DNA of 30,779 nucleotides from a virus: positions 1 through 30,779 of the IMG/VR virus record IMGVR_UViG_3300025168_000398; one strand, written 5' to 3'. Position numbers and translations under genes: made by a program. Below, piece after piece: positions 13,942-21,692 of the stretch; within the stretch, counting starts at the first letter, position 1; each line of letters starts with the position of its first letter. Below the pieces are notes generated by a model. That model did no database searches. It saw only the letters and a list, made by a program, of their open reading frames with translations, and was not told the DNA's origin.

Positions 13942-14441
13942 AACGAATAGCCTTTATTCTTTTTTGTTTTTGCTCTGTAGCGGCAGCTCAGACGAATACC
14001 ATATCCTCGACTTTGGCATCGTCGACCACCATTGATCGCACTGTGTCCACCGCATCGGCTCCTAATATTATCAGTTCGATACAGGATACTTGCGCTGTGG
14101 GTGCCTCGGTGGGCGTGCAAGGAACTTTTCTGGGGTTTGCTGCAGCTAAGACCTTCGAAGATGAAAACTGCAAATTGATAAAGCTGTCACGTCAGCTGTA
14201 CATGATGAACATGAAAGTTGCAGCGATTTCTGTCTTGTGTACTGATCCGACTGTCTTTAAAAGCATGCTGCATGCGGGGACGCCTTGTCCTTACCAGGGG
14301 CTTATCGGCGACGCTGCTAAAACTAAATGGGAAGAAAACCCACACGAGAGGCCAGATTGGAAAGAGTTGAGAAAGACAAAGCATTATGAAAATGGCCGAT
14401 GGCAGCGTATCAACGGCGAAGTGAAATATGTTTACGACTAG
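13938..14441 (+). CDS. Exported protein of a marine-phage-type family (167 aa)
   Basis: The start is GTG at 13938, overlapping the previous stop. A Sec signal peptide is clear (MKRIAFILFCFCSVAAAQ), with likely cleavage after Ala-Ala-Ala. The mature protein begins with a Thr/Ser-rich stretch and has a conserved-looking core: CAVGASVGVQGTFLGF, NCKLIKLSRQLYMMNMKVAA, CTDPTVFKSMLHAGTPCPYQ. Four or more Cys residues suggest disulphides in the periplasm. I recall similar proteins with the AGTPCPY...G motif from marine phages, always of unknown function. It is followed by another exported protein, so they may act together at the envelope. Confidence 0.7.
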   Translation: MKRIAFILFCFCSVAAAQTNTISSTLASSTTIDRTVSTASAPNIISSIQDTCAVGASVGVQGTFLGFAAAKTFEDENCKLIKLSRQLYMMNMKVAAISVLCTDPTVFKSMLHAGTPCPYQGLIGDAAKTKWEENPHERPDWKELRKTKHYENGRWQRINGEVKYVYD

Positions 14442-16032
14442 CGTTTTACTTTTGCTTTCAAGCATTGTCTTGGCTGATGACAACGCGACTTGCACTAGCC
14501 TAGCGAATTGCAATGTTGAAACAATCACAACGCAAAGCACCAGCCCAGGTAAAACAGAAAATTTAGTGCCAGGCATATCGACTTGGAATACATCGGGTGA
14601 TGCGACCTCGACGACAAATTTTCGTAGTTATTGCGTTACTGGCTCAAATTGCACAGGGTATCAGGGTGGCACGTTTTATAGTGACAAAATTAAACTTAAC
14701 GACACCATGTCAATTGAAGAAATACAGGCTGGATTTACTCTCGATTATGGCGCGACCGTTCGCAGTCACAGCTCAAATGCGTCCATTCCGTTATGCGCTG
14801 ATACAAATGGCGACTGCAAAGACAGTTTAACGATTGCTTTAGAATTATTTAATAACAACGAATCGGTCGAAAAATATACGCATGAATTTGTGTTGGACTA
14901 CGCCGGATTGAAAAACTATGCGTTCAGCCAGGACATTGCGCCAAACACTTATGAAACGATTGATGCGTTGATGTCTCTGACCGGAAAGGACGATGGCTAT
15001 GGCTCTGGCTTGTGGGGTCCGCAATTCAGCGATGCGTTTGTGATCAGCACATATACTCAAATTGAATACATCAGCTCAGAAATCTATCGGCTCATCGAAA
15101 ATACGCTAATGGATTCTTACGTTTTAGATGTTACCAACAGTTTAGATGATCGATTGGCCCAGTTATCCACATTAGAAGAAGCTGAAGCCCTGCGCCTGGC
15201 AGAGATTGAAGCTGCAAGACTGGAAGCTGAAAGGCTAGAGCAAATGCGCCTGGCAGAAATTGAAAGATTAAGGCTGGTCGCCCTCGAAGAAGCACGGATA
15301 GAAGAAGAACGATTGGCAGCGGTGCAAGCGGTTGCTGATACTCAGGCAGTTGAACCCGAGGTAATTGAATTGCCAACGGTTGTGGAGATAGAGTCGCCAT
15401 CGATTGTAAATTTTGACGACCAAACGGATGTGACTACTCAAGCGGTAATGGCCCAGGTCAGCACGCCAGTGGAGGTGCCAAGTGAAATGCCAACACTAGA
15501 GCTAGAGCCTGAGATTGAAATTGCGCCAATTGCGACGTTTGATGTAGAGGTTGAGGTGGAATTAACGGTAGAAAGTTTTGATGTTGAGCCGGAGCCAGTA
15601 GTCGAAAGCCAGCCAGAAGCGGAAAACACGCCAGTTGCAGCTGAAAATGAAGCGCCTGCAGCTCCTCAAACAGCATCCACGCCCAGCGAAAGCGAAAAGA
15701 AAGCACCAGAGACGTCCAAAAAAGTAGCTAATGAGCCTAAAACCAAGCCGAAACCCTCAAGACAAGAGATTGCAAAACAAGTGGCAACAGCAATTGTAGC
15801 TAAGCTGGCCGAGAGCTACACAACCTCCCAGGTGCAAAACGTCGCATTAGCCGCAATGACCTACGGTACAGATATATCAAGTTACAACAATCAGCTCGTC
15901 GACAATCCAACCTGGTACCAAGTAACTGAGTTGCCAGGCGGCACAAATTACGACCATCCTTATTCGAGGTTTTGGTTTGGTGAGGAAAACGAGCTTTATC
16001 TGAAGATGGAGGAGCAGCAATGGCAGAAATAG
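14428..16032 (+). CDS. Large exported coiled-coil protein (534 aa), periplasm-spanning architecture
   Basis: A signal peptide (MFTTSVLLLLSSIVLADD) predicts export. Residues about 20-245 form a globular Cys-containing region with family-like features (NTSGDATSTTNF, YSDKIKLNDTMSIEEIQAGF). Residues 248-305 are a charged Glu/Ala/Arg/Leu helix resembling TolA-type coiled coil (EAEALRLAEIEAARLEAERL). Residues 306-445 are acidic and Pro/Val/Glu-rich, then Lys/Pro-rich and probably extended. A short folded domain closes the protein (IAKQVATAIVAKLAESYTTS ... NPTWYQ). Such an elongated layout could bridge inner and outer membranes. It overlaps both neighbours and lies before the lysis genes. A spanin-like or exclusion role is inference. 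Confidence 0.62.
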   Translation: MFTTSVLLLLSSIVLADDNATCTSLANCNVETITTQSTSPGKTENLVPGISTWNTSGDATSTTNFRSYCVTGSNCTGYQGGTFYSDKIKLNDTMSIEEIQAGFTLDYGATVRSHSSNASIPLCADTNGDCKDSLTIALELFNNNESVEKYTHEFVLDYAGLKNYAFSQDIAPNTYETIDALMSLTGKDDGYGSGLWGPQFSDAFVISTYTQIEYISSEIYRLIENTLMDSYVLDVTNSLDDRLAQLSTLEEAEALRLAEIEAARLEAERLEQMRLAEIERLRLVALEEARIEEERLAAVQAVADTQAVEPEVIELPTVVEIESPSIVNFDDQTDVTTQAVMAQVSTPVEVPSEMPTLELEPEIEIAPIATFDVEVEVELTVESFDVEPEPVVESQPEAENTPVAAENEAPAAPQTASTPSESEKKAPETSKKVANEPKTKPKPSRQEIAKQVATAIVAKLAESYTTSQVQNVALAAMTYGTDISSYNNQLVDNPTWYQVTELPGGTNYDHPYSRFWFGEENELYLKMEEQQWQK

Positions 16033-16475
16033 AATACAGCGGAATTAAGATAGGAGGCTCGAAGCTGCTATTGATTGTGCCGCTGGTTGGAACGATCGTT
16101 GGCGGTCTATGGGGAGGCTTTGAGCTTTATTCACGTTACCTTTCGATGGAAGAACAGATCTCAGCATATGTGGCACCAGATTTATCCGGCATTGAGGCGA
16201 CAGTTGCGCTATTCAAGCAGGATAACGAAGCAACAAAAGAACTGGTGATTGATATGCGCAATTCGACCAGGGAAGACATAGCGACATTGTATAAAAATCT
16301 TGATAAACAGGATTTAAGGAATAGAGCAAACGTCGAATCAGTGCGCTCAATGATCACTGCCTTCGAGGGACGGTTGGCCGATAAGATGGCGCGATTAGAT
16401 GATCAGATTGATGGGCTTGAGGAAAAATTAGATTTAAGAATCAAGCGAGCGCTTGAAAATCCGCTTAACAAATAA
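16020..16475 (+). CDS. Membrane-anchored coiled-coil protein (151 aa)
   Basis: GGAGGAG lies seven bases before the ATG; the gene overlaps the previous one by 13 bases. One transmembrane segment (about residues 15-35, KLLLIVPLVGTIVGGLWGGF) is followed by an amphipathic stretch and a long helix with heptad-like spacing (FEGRLADKMARLDDQIDGLEEKLDLRIKRAL, read as separate segments). The C-terminal domain is probably in the periplasm or cytoplasm as a coiled coil. It may be an i-spanin-like partner of the large exported protein before it, but no lipobox gene follows. I have seen similar TM plus coiled-coil proteins in marine phages without assigned function. Confidence 0.6.
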   Translation: MAEIEYSGIKIGGSKLLLIVPLVGTIVGGLWGGFELYSRYLSMEEQISAYVAPDLSGIEATVALFKQDNEATKELVIDMRNSTREDIATLYKNLDKQDLRNRANVESVRSMITAFEGRLADKMARLDDQIDGLEEKLDLRIKRALENPLNK

Positions 16476-16484
16476 AGCATAGCT

Positions 16485-16523
16485 TGTCATCCCACTAAAA
16501 GATCATGTTTTAGTAGGACGACA
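16485..16523 (+). other. Long imperfect hairpin after the exported-protein cassette
   Basis: TGTC 16485-16488 pairs with GACA 16520-16523, CC 16491-16492 with GG 16516-16517, and ACTAAAA 16494-16500 with TTTTAGT 16508-16514 around a seven-base loop. No U-run follows directly, so this is not a standard terminator. It may protect the 3' end of the upstream mRNA or act as a processing site. Confidence 0.4.
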
Positions 16524-16592
16524 TTGGGCAAAAAAAATGCTTGCTTTCCGTAATAAAAAGGGGAGAATAGCTCATAATTACGATTTATGACT

Positions 16593-16621
16593 AAAAAGCT
16601 GGCTTCGCGCTGGCTTTTTTT
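16593..16621 (+). terminator. Rho-independent terminator before the lysis genes
   Basis: AAAAAGCTGGC (16593-16603) pairs with GCTGGCTTTTT (16609-16619), eleven pairs including two G-U wobbles, around a five-base loop TTCGC, followed by a T-run to 16621. The A-run on the left makes it potentially bidirectional. It lies between the exported-protein cassette and the holin candidate; the Q-like protein encoded upstream could allow read-through. Bases 16476-16634 hold no gene. Confidence 0.65.
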
Positions 16622-16634
16622 ATGGGTGCGATTC

Positions 16635-16868
16635 ATGGCTATCACCGAGAAAGATGCCAAATTAATTGCCCAGGCTATCTCGCAATCGCAAAACACATCA
16701 GAACATGCGCAACATCATCAATGGTTACGCGATGAGATTGAGCGCCAGGTTAAAAGAAACAAGCGCTGGGAAAGAGTCTGGCAATCGCTAATAGGCACTG
16801 CTGTGTTAGCCCTATTCTCAGGGTTAGCTGCTATTGGAGCATGGGTTTTAGAACGCAATGGACAATAG
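16635..16868 (+). CDS. Putative holin / tail-anchored membrane protein (77 aa)
   Basis: I place the start at ATG 16635. In-frame ATG 16587 would run through the terminator hairpin and has no ribosome site; 16635 also has only a weak one (GGGTG). Residues 1-50 are polar and helical (AITEKDAKLIAQAISQSQ, HHQWLRDEIERQVKRNKR). Residues about 50-72 form one transmembrane segment (SLIGTAVLALFSGLAAIGAWV). Small proteins of this kind beside an endolysin gene are often holins or their regulators. The gene overlaps the endolysin start by 11 bases, which supports a lysis role. Confidence 0.55.
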   Translation: MAITEKDAKLIAQAISQSQNTSEHAQHHQWLRDEIERQVKRNKRWERVWQSLIGTAVLALFSGLAAIGAWVLERNGQ

Positions 16869-17229
16869 TAAATACTTTTCTAAGGCCGAGCTGCAGTGTA
16901 AATGCGGTTGTGAAGCGGCACCAATGGATGCTACGTTTTTATTTATGCTCGATGAATTGCGAGCGATTTTTGGCAAACCATTATTAGTGTCATCTGGCTA
17001 TCGTTGCCCAGCACACAATAGTCGAGTCAGTTCGACAGGTGCTACGGGTCCGCATACGTCAGGTAAAGCAGTTGATTTAAGAGTTGACCGAGGCGCAGCC
17101 CACCAACTCCTTAAAATTGCGATGGACATGAATTTCAGCGGCATAGGTATTAACCAAAAAGGCAGTGGACGTTTCATACACCTGGATATATTGACTGAAG
17201 GCTTAAGACCTACGGTCTGGAGTTACTGA
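16858..17229 (+). CDS. Endolysin: M15-family peptidase
   Basis: The protein has 123 residues and is a zinc-dependent peptidase that cuts peptide cross-links in the host cell wall. The M15 (VanY/L-Ala-D-Glu or D-Ala-D-Ala type) signature is clear: SGYRCPAHN (46-54), HTSGKAVDLRV (66-76, zinc ligands His66 and Asp73) and FIHLD (106-110, His108). No signal peptide is present, so release through a holin is expected. It sits between two membrane-protein genes with overlaps, forming a compact lysis cassette. The four Cys residues near the N-terminus (CKCGC and C50) are typical of the M15_3 subgroup as I recall it. Confidence 0.92.
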   Translation: MDNSKYFSKAELQCKCGCEAAPMDATFLFMLDELRAIFGKPLLVSSGYRCPAHNSRVSSTGATGPHTSGKAVDLRVDRGAAHQLLKIAMDMNFSGIGINQKGSGRFIHLDILTEGLRPTVWSY

Positions 17230-17615
17230 TGTTTCAAGCATTGTTAGGCCCAGTTTTAGGAATTGCTAAAGGTTTCATGGAAACCAGAGCGGTAAAACAA
17301 AAACATAAGTTAGACCTAGAATCCGCACAAACCAACGCGCAAATAAAGAGATTAGAAAATGCAGCGCAGACTGTAGGCGATTACGATTTAGAGGCGTTAA
17401 AGCAAACCCAATACAGCTATAAAGATGAAGTTGCGATGGCGGTAGTTGTGGCCCCGTTTATTGGTTCTTTTTTACCCTGGACACAAGAATACGTAAAGCT
17501 AGGATGGATCCATTTAGCGGAACACAGCCCTAATTGGTATGGCCCATTATTTTGCGCAGTTATAGCAGCAAGCATGGGAATACGCTGGGCGGTGTCTACA
17601 TTTGGTAAAAAATGA
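17229..17615 (+). CDS. Putative holin (GTA-holin-like, 128 aa)
   Basis: The ATG overlaps the endolysin stop (TGATG). The N-terminus has a hydrophobic helix and a basic coiled-coil-like part (VKQKHKLDLESAQTNAQIKR). The second half has two membrane segments (VAMAVVVAPFIGSFLPW and WYGPLFCAVIAASMGIRWAV) separated by a Trp-rich amphipathic loop. I recall the pattern AxxVVVAPFxGSF...GIRW from holins of gene-transfer-agent type. It is a better holin candidate than the protein before the endolysin, although both may act. Confidence 0.65.
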   Translation: MFQALLGPVLGIAKGFMETRAVKQKHKLDLESAQTNAQIKRLENAAQTVGDYDLEALKQTQYSYKDEVAMAVVVAPFIGSFLPWTQEYVKLGWIHLAEHSPNWYGPLFCAVIAASMGIRWAVSTFGKK

Positions 17616-17878
17616 GATACCCACGACGAGTCCAGGTACAAGGCCAACGCGCCCTGGTAAACAATCCAAAAGAAGAACGAGAGCTGCTAGAAAAGATTAA
17701 AGCGGCAACCACCGATGATTCAAAGTTAGCAGAAACGCTAGGTGATGAGTCTCTAGGCCTGTTGATACAAAGAAAAGCCAATCGCATTGATAACCGCTTA
17801 TCAGGCCCATCAAAAGTAAGAGAGGAAGCCTGGACTAAAAGACTTCAGGATGACGATGAATTGTTTTTGTACTTGTAG
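17612..17878 (+). CDS. Hypothetical protein (88 aa)
   Basis: The start overlaps the previous stop (ATGA). The product is hydrophilic and mostly helical: a basic N-terminus (MRYPRRVQVQGQR), then Glu/Lys-rich helices (ERELLEKIKAATTDDSKLAE) and an acidic end DDDELFLYL. It has no membrane segment or recognised motif. It is located between lysis and packaging genes; the family is unknown. Confidence 0.6.
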   Translation: MRYPRRVQVQGQRALVNNPKEERELLEKIKAATTDDSKLAETLGDESLGLLIQRKANRIDNRLSGPSKVREEAWTKRLQDDDELFLYL

Positions 17879-17887
17879 GAGAACGTG

Positions 17888-18001
17888 ATGCCGAAGGGAA
17901 AAGGAACATATGGCACGGTCAAAGGCCGCCCAACAGTTAAACCTAAGAAAAGAGTGGTCGTTCGCCAGGCACCAAAAAAACCTAAAGGAAGATACGCCTG
18001 A
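17888..18001 (+). CDS. Tiny basic protein (37 aa)
   Basis: AGGAG lies six bases before the ATG. The product is strongly basic, rich in Lys, Arg, Gly and Pro (MPKGKGTYGTVKGRPTVKP, then KKRVVVRQAPKKPKGRYA). The stop overlaps the next start (TGATG). Similar tiny basic proteins occur before packaging genes in marine phages as I recall. DNA or RNA binding, or packaging with the genome, is plausible but unproven. Confidence 0.6.
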   Translation: MPKGKGTYGTVKGRPTVKPKKRVVVRQAPKKPKGRYA

Positions 18002-18150
18002 TGGCTCTTACTGTTCGCCAGAAAAAAGCGTTAGCACGACACAAAGAACATCATACAGCCAAACACATGACTGAAATGCGCAAGTTGATGAGAGATGGTA
18101 AGACGTTCACGCAATCTCATAAGAGCGCAATGAAGAAAGTCGGCAAGTAA
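18001..18150 (+). CDS. Tiny basic His/Lys-rich protein (49 aa)
   Basis: It is coupled by overlap on both sides (TGATG before, TAATG after). The sequence is helical and basic with the pattern RQKKALARHKEHHTAKHM, then RKLMRDGKTFTQSHKSAMKKVGK. I recall the form 'TxRQxxxLxxHxxHHTxKHMxxMxxxMxxGxxFxxxHxxAMxxVGK' from small phage proteins, so it is probably a real conserved gene. The clustered His residues could bind metal. Function unknown. Confidence 0.65.
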   Translation: MALTVRQKKALARHKEHHTAKHMTEMRKLMRDGKTFTQSHKSAMKKVGK

Positions 18151-18407
18151 TGGCTGAATATCAAGGTCGTAAGGTTGCGTTGAATAAGCCTCGAAGGATC
18201 CGCAAGGGTGAAGTCAGTTACGGTCGAAAGAAAAGTGAGGTTTATGTTAAGGATGCAGGGAAGGTTCGTCGTGTTACGTTTGGCGATCCGAATATGACAA
18301 TCAAGAAAGACCAACCTGCACGCAGAAGTAACTTCAGGTCTAGGCATAACTGCGCAGACCCAGGGCCAAAGACTAAGGCAAGATACTGGAGCTGCAAAGC
18401 CTGGTGA
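18150..18407 (+). CDS. Small conserved phage protein (85 aa)
   Basis: The start overlaps the previous stop (TAATG). The product is basic with the pattern GRKVALNKPRR, VYVKDAGKVRRVTFGDPNMTI, then ARRSNFRSRHNCADPGPKTK and RYWSCKAW. This pattern (KVKKVxFGdPnM...R..F..RHnC......aryWSC..W) is one I recall from many phages, near portal or head genes. The two conserved Cys and the His in RHNC could bind zinc. No function is assigned. The 60 bases after it before the terminase gene hold nothing clear. Confidence 0.7.
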   Translation: MAEYQGRKVALNKPRRIRKGEVSYGRKKSEVYVKDAGKVRRVTFGDPNMTIKKDQPARRSNFRSRHNCADPGPKTKARYWSCKAW

Positions 18408-18467
18408 TGTTCCACGTTGATCAAAACAAATAATCCAGTTTATTCAAAAAGTTAAGACATTAAACAA

Positions 18468-18767
18468 ATGGAAATTCAGCCAGCTAAGTCGAGAGGCGCA
18501 CAGCCAGGGAATAAGAATTCAGTGAAAGAAAATCGAGAGTATCGAGCCGCGCTATTGCGCACAGTAAAGCAGTACGAGAAACGTGGTATCACTCGAGGTG
18601 ATGCGTTACGAGCAGTGACTGAGAAATTACTAGAGCTTGCGTTAGATGGTGAACTGCCAGCAATTAAAGAAGTAGCAGATCGGGTGGATGGAAGGCCAGC
18701 ACAAGCGATTCATGGCGAGGAAGGACAACCGCCAGTGATCACGTTTGAATGGAAAGACAATGGTTAG
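18468..18767 (+). CDS. terS: Terminase small subunit-like protein
   Basis: The protein has 99 residues. There is no strong ribosome site before the ATG at 18468. The N-terminal motif RGAQPGNKNSVKENREYRAAL is followed by helices (GDALRAVTEKLLELALDGEL) and AIKEVADRVDGRPAQAIHGEE. This set of motifs is typical of small phage proteins annotated as terminase small subunits or DUF5681-like. TerS recognises the packaging site on the phage DNA and feeds it to TerL. TerL lies one gene downstream, with a large extra gene inserted between, which is unusual. Confidence 0.7.
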   Translation: MEIQPAKSRGAQPGNKNSVKENREYRAALLRTVKQYEKRGITRGDALRAVTEKLLELALDGELPAIKEVADRVDGRPAQAIHGEEGQPPVITFEWKDNG

Positions 18768-20433
18768 CTTCAGTCAGCCGCAACGGATCAATCCATACAA
18801 CAACAATAGTCTGTCATCGCAAGGTGGGGACTATTTGCGCAGGGTGGCTCGTTCTGCGCCAAAAGCAGATTTTAGAAAAGGCATTGGTCTTGGTGTTCCT
18901 TCAGCGATATTAGGTGCGCCAGGTGATTTGTCGCAGTTAGCAGCAAGTTTACCAGGGCAATCAATATTTGATTACGCTCAGATGCTGAATCTATTGCCGC
19001 CAGATAAAGAAAAGGTCAAAGGCTATTTAGAAGGACTTTTGAATCCTCAAATAAATGATCAAGAGGCTTACGATACAGGCAGCGGTTTAATAGCCGATCT
19101 GCTATCGCCAGCAGCGGTACTTAAGGGGCCGCAAACTGTTAAGCGTGCCATTGATTACGCGGTCGATCAGCCTGGTGTTTTTGATGGTGTTGGCGAAGTG
19201 TTGATGGGCGGTGCTTTAGGTCAGAAACGCTTTCAAAACAATATATTTGTCGGAGAGTCCGGCGCACCAATTAAACGCTCTCGTGATTTAGAGCGTGCGC
19301 AAGAATTAGAGCGAACAGGCAGCACAAAAGATTATATCTGGCGTGAAACAGGCTGGGGCCGTGGCGTTGATGGCCAGTGGCGTACCGAGCTAGACGACAG
19401 CGCGGCAACTGTTACGATGCCAGAGCGACCGTTTAGTGGCGACATCACAGAGGTGTTGAAGCATCCAGAGTTTGACGTGACAAAAAATTATTTGCCTCCT
19501 GGAGCAGAGCAACAAGTCAGACTAGATTTACCAGCCCCAACACCAGACGCCGCATTGCTTGGAGACACTGGCCCAATGGGTATGTTTGCTCGAGCAGAAA
19601 ATCGTATTACATTGCCAGCAAGAAGAAAATTTGATCACGACGAAGATCAATATAAAACAATTGCAGACCCAACTGAAACAAAAAGCATTTTACTGCATGA
19701 GTTACAACATAAAGCGCAAGAGCTTGATATGTTTGGGCGAGGCGGCAATCCAGCAACAGCAGTTAAACAAGCAGAAAATTACTACGGCGATGAAATAACA
19801 AAAATAGAAAAGAAATTAGGTCGAAGCACTGACGATTTATTGCAAGAACAGGGCAAATTACAATGGCAGTATCAGCGATTAGCAGATATTGATGATGTTT
19901 TGCATTACGAGAACATCACTAAACCAAGATTTCTTTTTAATACTGGCGAGTATTACAAACACAGCAATGATATTGCGCGAGAGTTTGGCAAAATGCCAGC
20001 CCGACATCCAGCGCGAGGCGAATGGTTAGAAAAAGCCGGACGTTATATAGCAGACAAAAAAATAGCTCAGTTTAGAGCAGATGGTGATTTGAATTTTGAG
20101 CGTTATTTGCCAGGTGCCAGGAAGGATAGGAAAGCAGTAAAAAATGCCATGCGCCGCGCACAATATGCACTTGATAAATTGCCACGTAAAGAAATGTTTC
20201 AGTTACGAAAATTGCGTTTTAGACAAAAAGAATTGCGCAACAATATTGCTAATTCTTTTACTGATGAGTCGCGAGATCAAATAGACTTTGATACTTACCA
20301 GAGACTAGCAGGTGAAGTTGAAGCGCGAAACGTGCAAAAGCGAATGGATTTCTCCGCAGATGAGCGCAGACAAACGCCTCCCTGGCAAACGCAAGACATC
20401 GAAGATGAATACCAGATTATTGTGCGCGAATGA
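18760..20433 (+). CDS. Polyvalent-type protein with zincin (HExxH) motif between TerS and TerL
   Basis: The protein has 557 residues from the ATG at 18760, overlapping the TerS stop; an in-frame TTG at 18745 is less likely. Residues 1-150 contain hydrophobic stretches (GIGLGVPSAILGAPG, DLLSPAAVL). Around 195-215 the sequence WRETGWGRGVDGQWRTELDD matches a block seen in large polyvalent phage proteins. The motif LLHELQHKAQ (His313, Glu314, His317) is a zinc-protease HExxH. Near the end GEVEAR (518-523) could supply the third ligand, followed by PPWQTQDIEDE. Polyvalent proteins are thought to enter the host with phage DNA. A protease acting on host or virion proteins is inferred. The gene overlaps TerL by four bases. 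Confidence 0.68.
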   Translation: MVSFSQPQRINPYNNNSLSSQGGDYLRRVARSAPKADFRKGIGLGVPSAILGAPGDLSQLAASLPGQSIFDYAQMLNLLPPDKEKVKGYLEGLLNPQINDQEAYDTGSGLIADLLSPAAVLKGPQTVKRAIDYAVDQPGVFDGVGEVLMGGALGQKRFQNNIFVGESGAPIKRSRDLERAQELERTGSTKDYIWRETGWGRGVDGQWRTELDDSAATVTMPERPFSGDITEVLKHPEFDVTKNYLPPGAEQQVRLDLPAPTPDAALLGDTGPMGMFARAENRITLPARRKFDHDEDQYKTIADPTETKSILLHELQHKAQELDMFGRGGNPATAVKQAENYYGDEITKIEKKLGRSTDDLLQEQGKLQWQYQRLADIDDVLHYENITKPRFLFNTGEYYKHSNDIAREFGKMPARHPARGEWLEKAGRYIADKKIAQFRADGDLNFERYLPGARKDRKAVKNAMRRAQYALDKLPRKEMFQLRKLRFRQKELRNNIANSFTDESRDQIDFDTYQRLAGEVEARNVQKRMDFSADERRQTPPWQTQDIEDEYQIIVRE

Positions 20434-21692
20434 CTGTCATCCAGATACCGTACAGCCCTCGACCATTACAACGCGAAGCACACAACAACGCAGCACGATT
20501 CAAGTTATTGGTATGTCATCGCCGCTTTGGTAAGACGGTATTTGCGGTCAATGAACTGATTAAAGCGGCTTGTACAAGCACGAAAGAGAATCCACGTTAC
20601 GCTTACATTGCGCCTTTGTATCGCCAGGCTAAAGCAGTGGCTTGGGATATGTTAAAGACATTCTCTCGCCCTATCCCTGGCATTAAGTACAACGAGGCCG
20701 AGTTAAGGGCTGACTTTCCTAACGGCGCACGCATTAGCTTATATGGCGGAGATAATCCTGACACACTTCGAGGCATCTACCTTGATGATTGCGTAATGGA
20801 TGAATATGCGCAGATGAGTGAGCGTTTATGGCCTGAAGTGATACGGCCAGCGTTATCGGATAGGAAAGGTGGTGCCATCTTTATCGGCACGCCAATGGGA
20901 CACAATGCGTTCTACGACATGTACCAGGACGTTAAAGATGATGACGATTGGTACGTTAAGCTGCACAAAGCCAGCGAGACTGGATACGTCGATCAAGAAG
21001 AATTAGACGCAGCCAATAAAGCGATGTCCGACGAGCAATATCGCCAAGAGTTTGAATGCTCCTGGCAAGCAGCGGTGATGGGTTCCTATTACGGTCGATT
21101 GCTTGAAGAAGCGGAGAAAGAAAACCGCATCGGTAAAGTGGCCCACGATACCGCGTTAGAAGTTGAGACCTGGTGGGATCTAGGTATTGGCGACAGTACA
21201 GCTGTTTGGTTTGCGCAACGTGTTGGCACCGAAGTTCGCTTGATTGATTATTACGAGAACTCAGGCGAGCCGTTAAGTCATTACACGCAAGTGATTGATG
21301 ACAAGCGACAAAGCGGCTATCAGTATTCGCACCATGTGTTTCCGCATGACGTTAAAGCTAGATCGTTAGATACAGGTAAAACGCGAGTGCAAACGCTGCA
21401 GGCGCTAGGCATAGAGCCGCACGTTATGGCAGCCGACAGAGTTGAAGATGGTGTTGAAGCGGTACGCCGCATGCTTAAGAACTGCTGGTTTGATGAACTA
21501 CGGTGTAAGCGTGGATTAGATGCGTTGCGACAATATCGCGCTGAGTACGATGAGAAGAACAGAACCTTTAGATTAAAACCAAAACATGATTGGGCGTCTC
21601 ATGCAGCAGATGCGTTCAGGTATGGCGCTATGTTTAAAGCACCGAAAATCAGCTGGGAGCCGTTGGATTACGGCCAACAAGGAATAGTGTAA
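20430..21692 (+). CDS. terL: Terminase large subunit
   Basis: The protein has 420 residues and starts on an overlapping ATGA. It is the ATP-driven motor and nuclease that packs DNA into the prohead. Walker A is at 30-36 (HRRFGKT), Walker B at about 119-125 (DDCVMDE) and the coupling motif is probably IGTPMG (152-157). The RNase H-like nuclease domain follows, with WWDLGIGDST (248-257, Asp250) and the C-terminal HDWASHAADAFRYG. The length is usual for the family. The portal gene starts at the base after its stop. Confidence 0.96.
   Translation: MTVIQIPYSPRPLQREAHNNAARFKLLVCHRRFGKTVFAVNELIKAACTSTKENPRYAYIAPLYRQAKAVAWDMLKTFSRPIPGIKYNEAELRADFPNGARISLYGGDNPDTLRGIYLDDCVMDEYAQMSERLWPEVIRPALSDRKGGAIFIGTPMGHNAFYDMYQDVKDDDDWYVKLHKASETGYVDQEELDAANKAMSDEQYRQEFECSWQAAVMGSYYGRLLEEAEKENRIGKVAHDTALEVETWWDLGIGDSTAVWFAQRVGTEVRLIDYYENSGEPLSHYTQVIDDKRQSGYQYSHHVFPHDVKARSLDTGKTRVQTLQALGIEPHVMAADRVEDGVEAVRRMLKNCWFDELRCKRGLDALRQYRAEYDEKNRTFRLKPKHDWASHAADAFRYGAMFKAPKISWEPLDYGQQGIV

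Noticed and set aside
16524-16541. Sigma-54-like promoter (GG ... GC spacing in TTGGGCAAAAAAAATGC)
   Set aside because: Only the GG and GC dinucleotides fit; the rest of the -24/-12 consensus is poor and phage late genes rarely use sigma-54.
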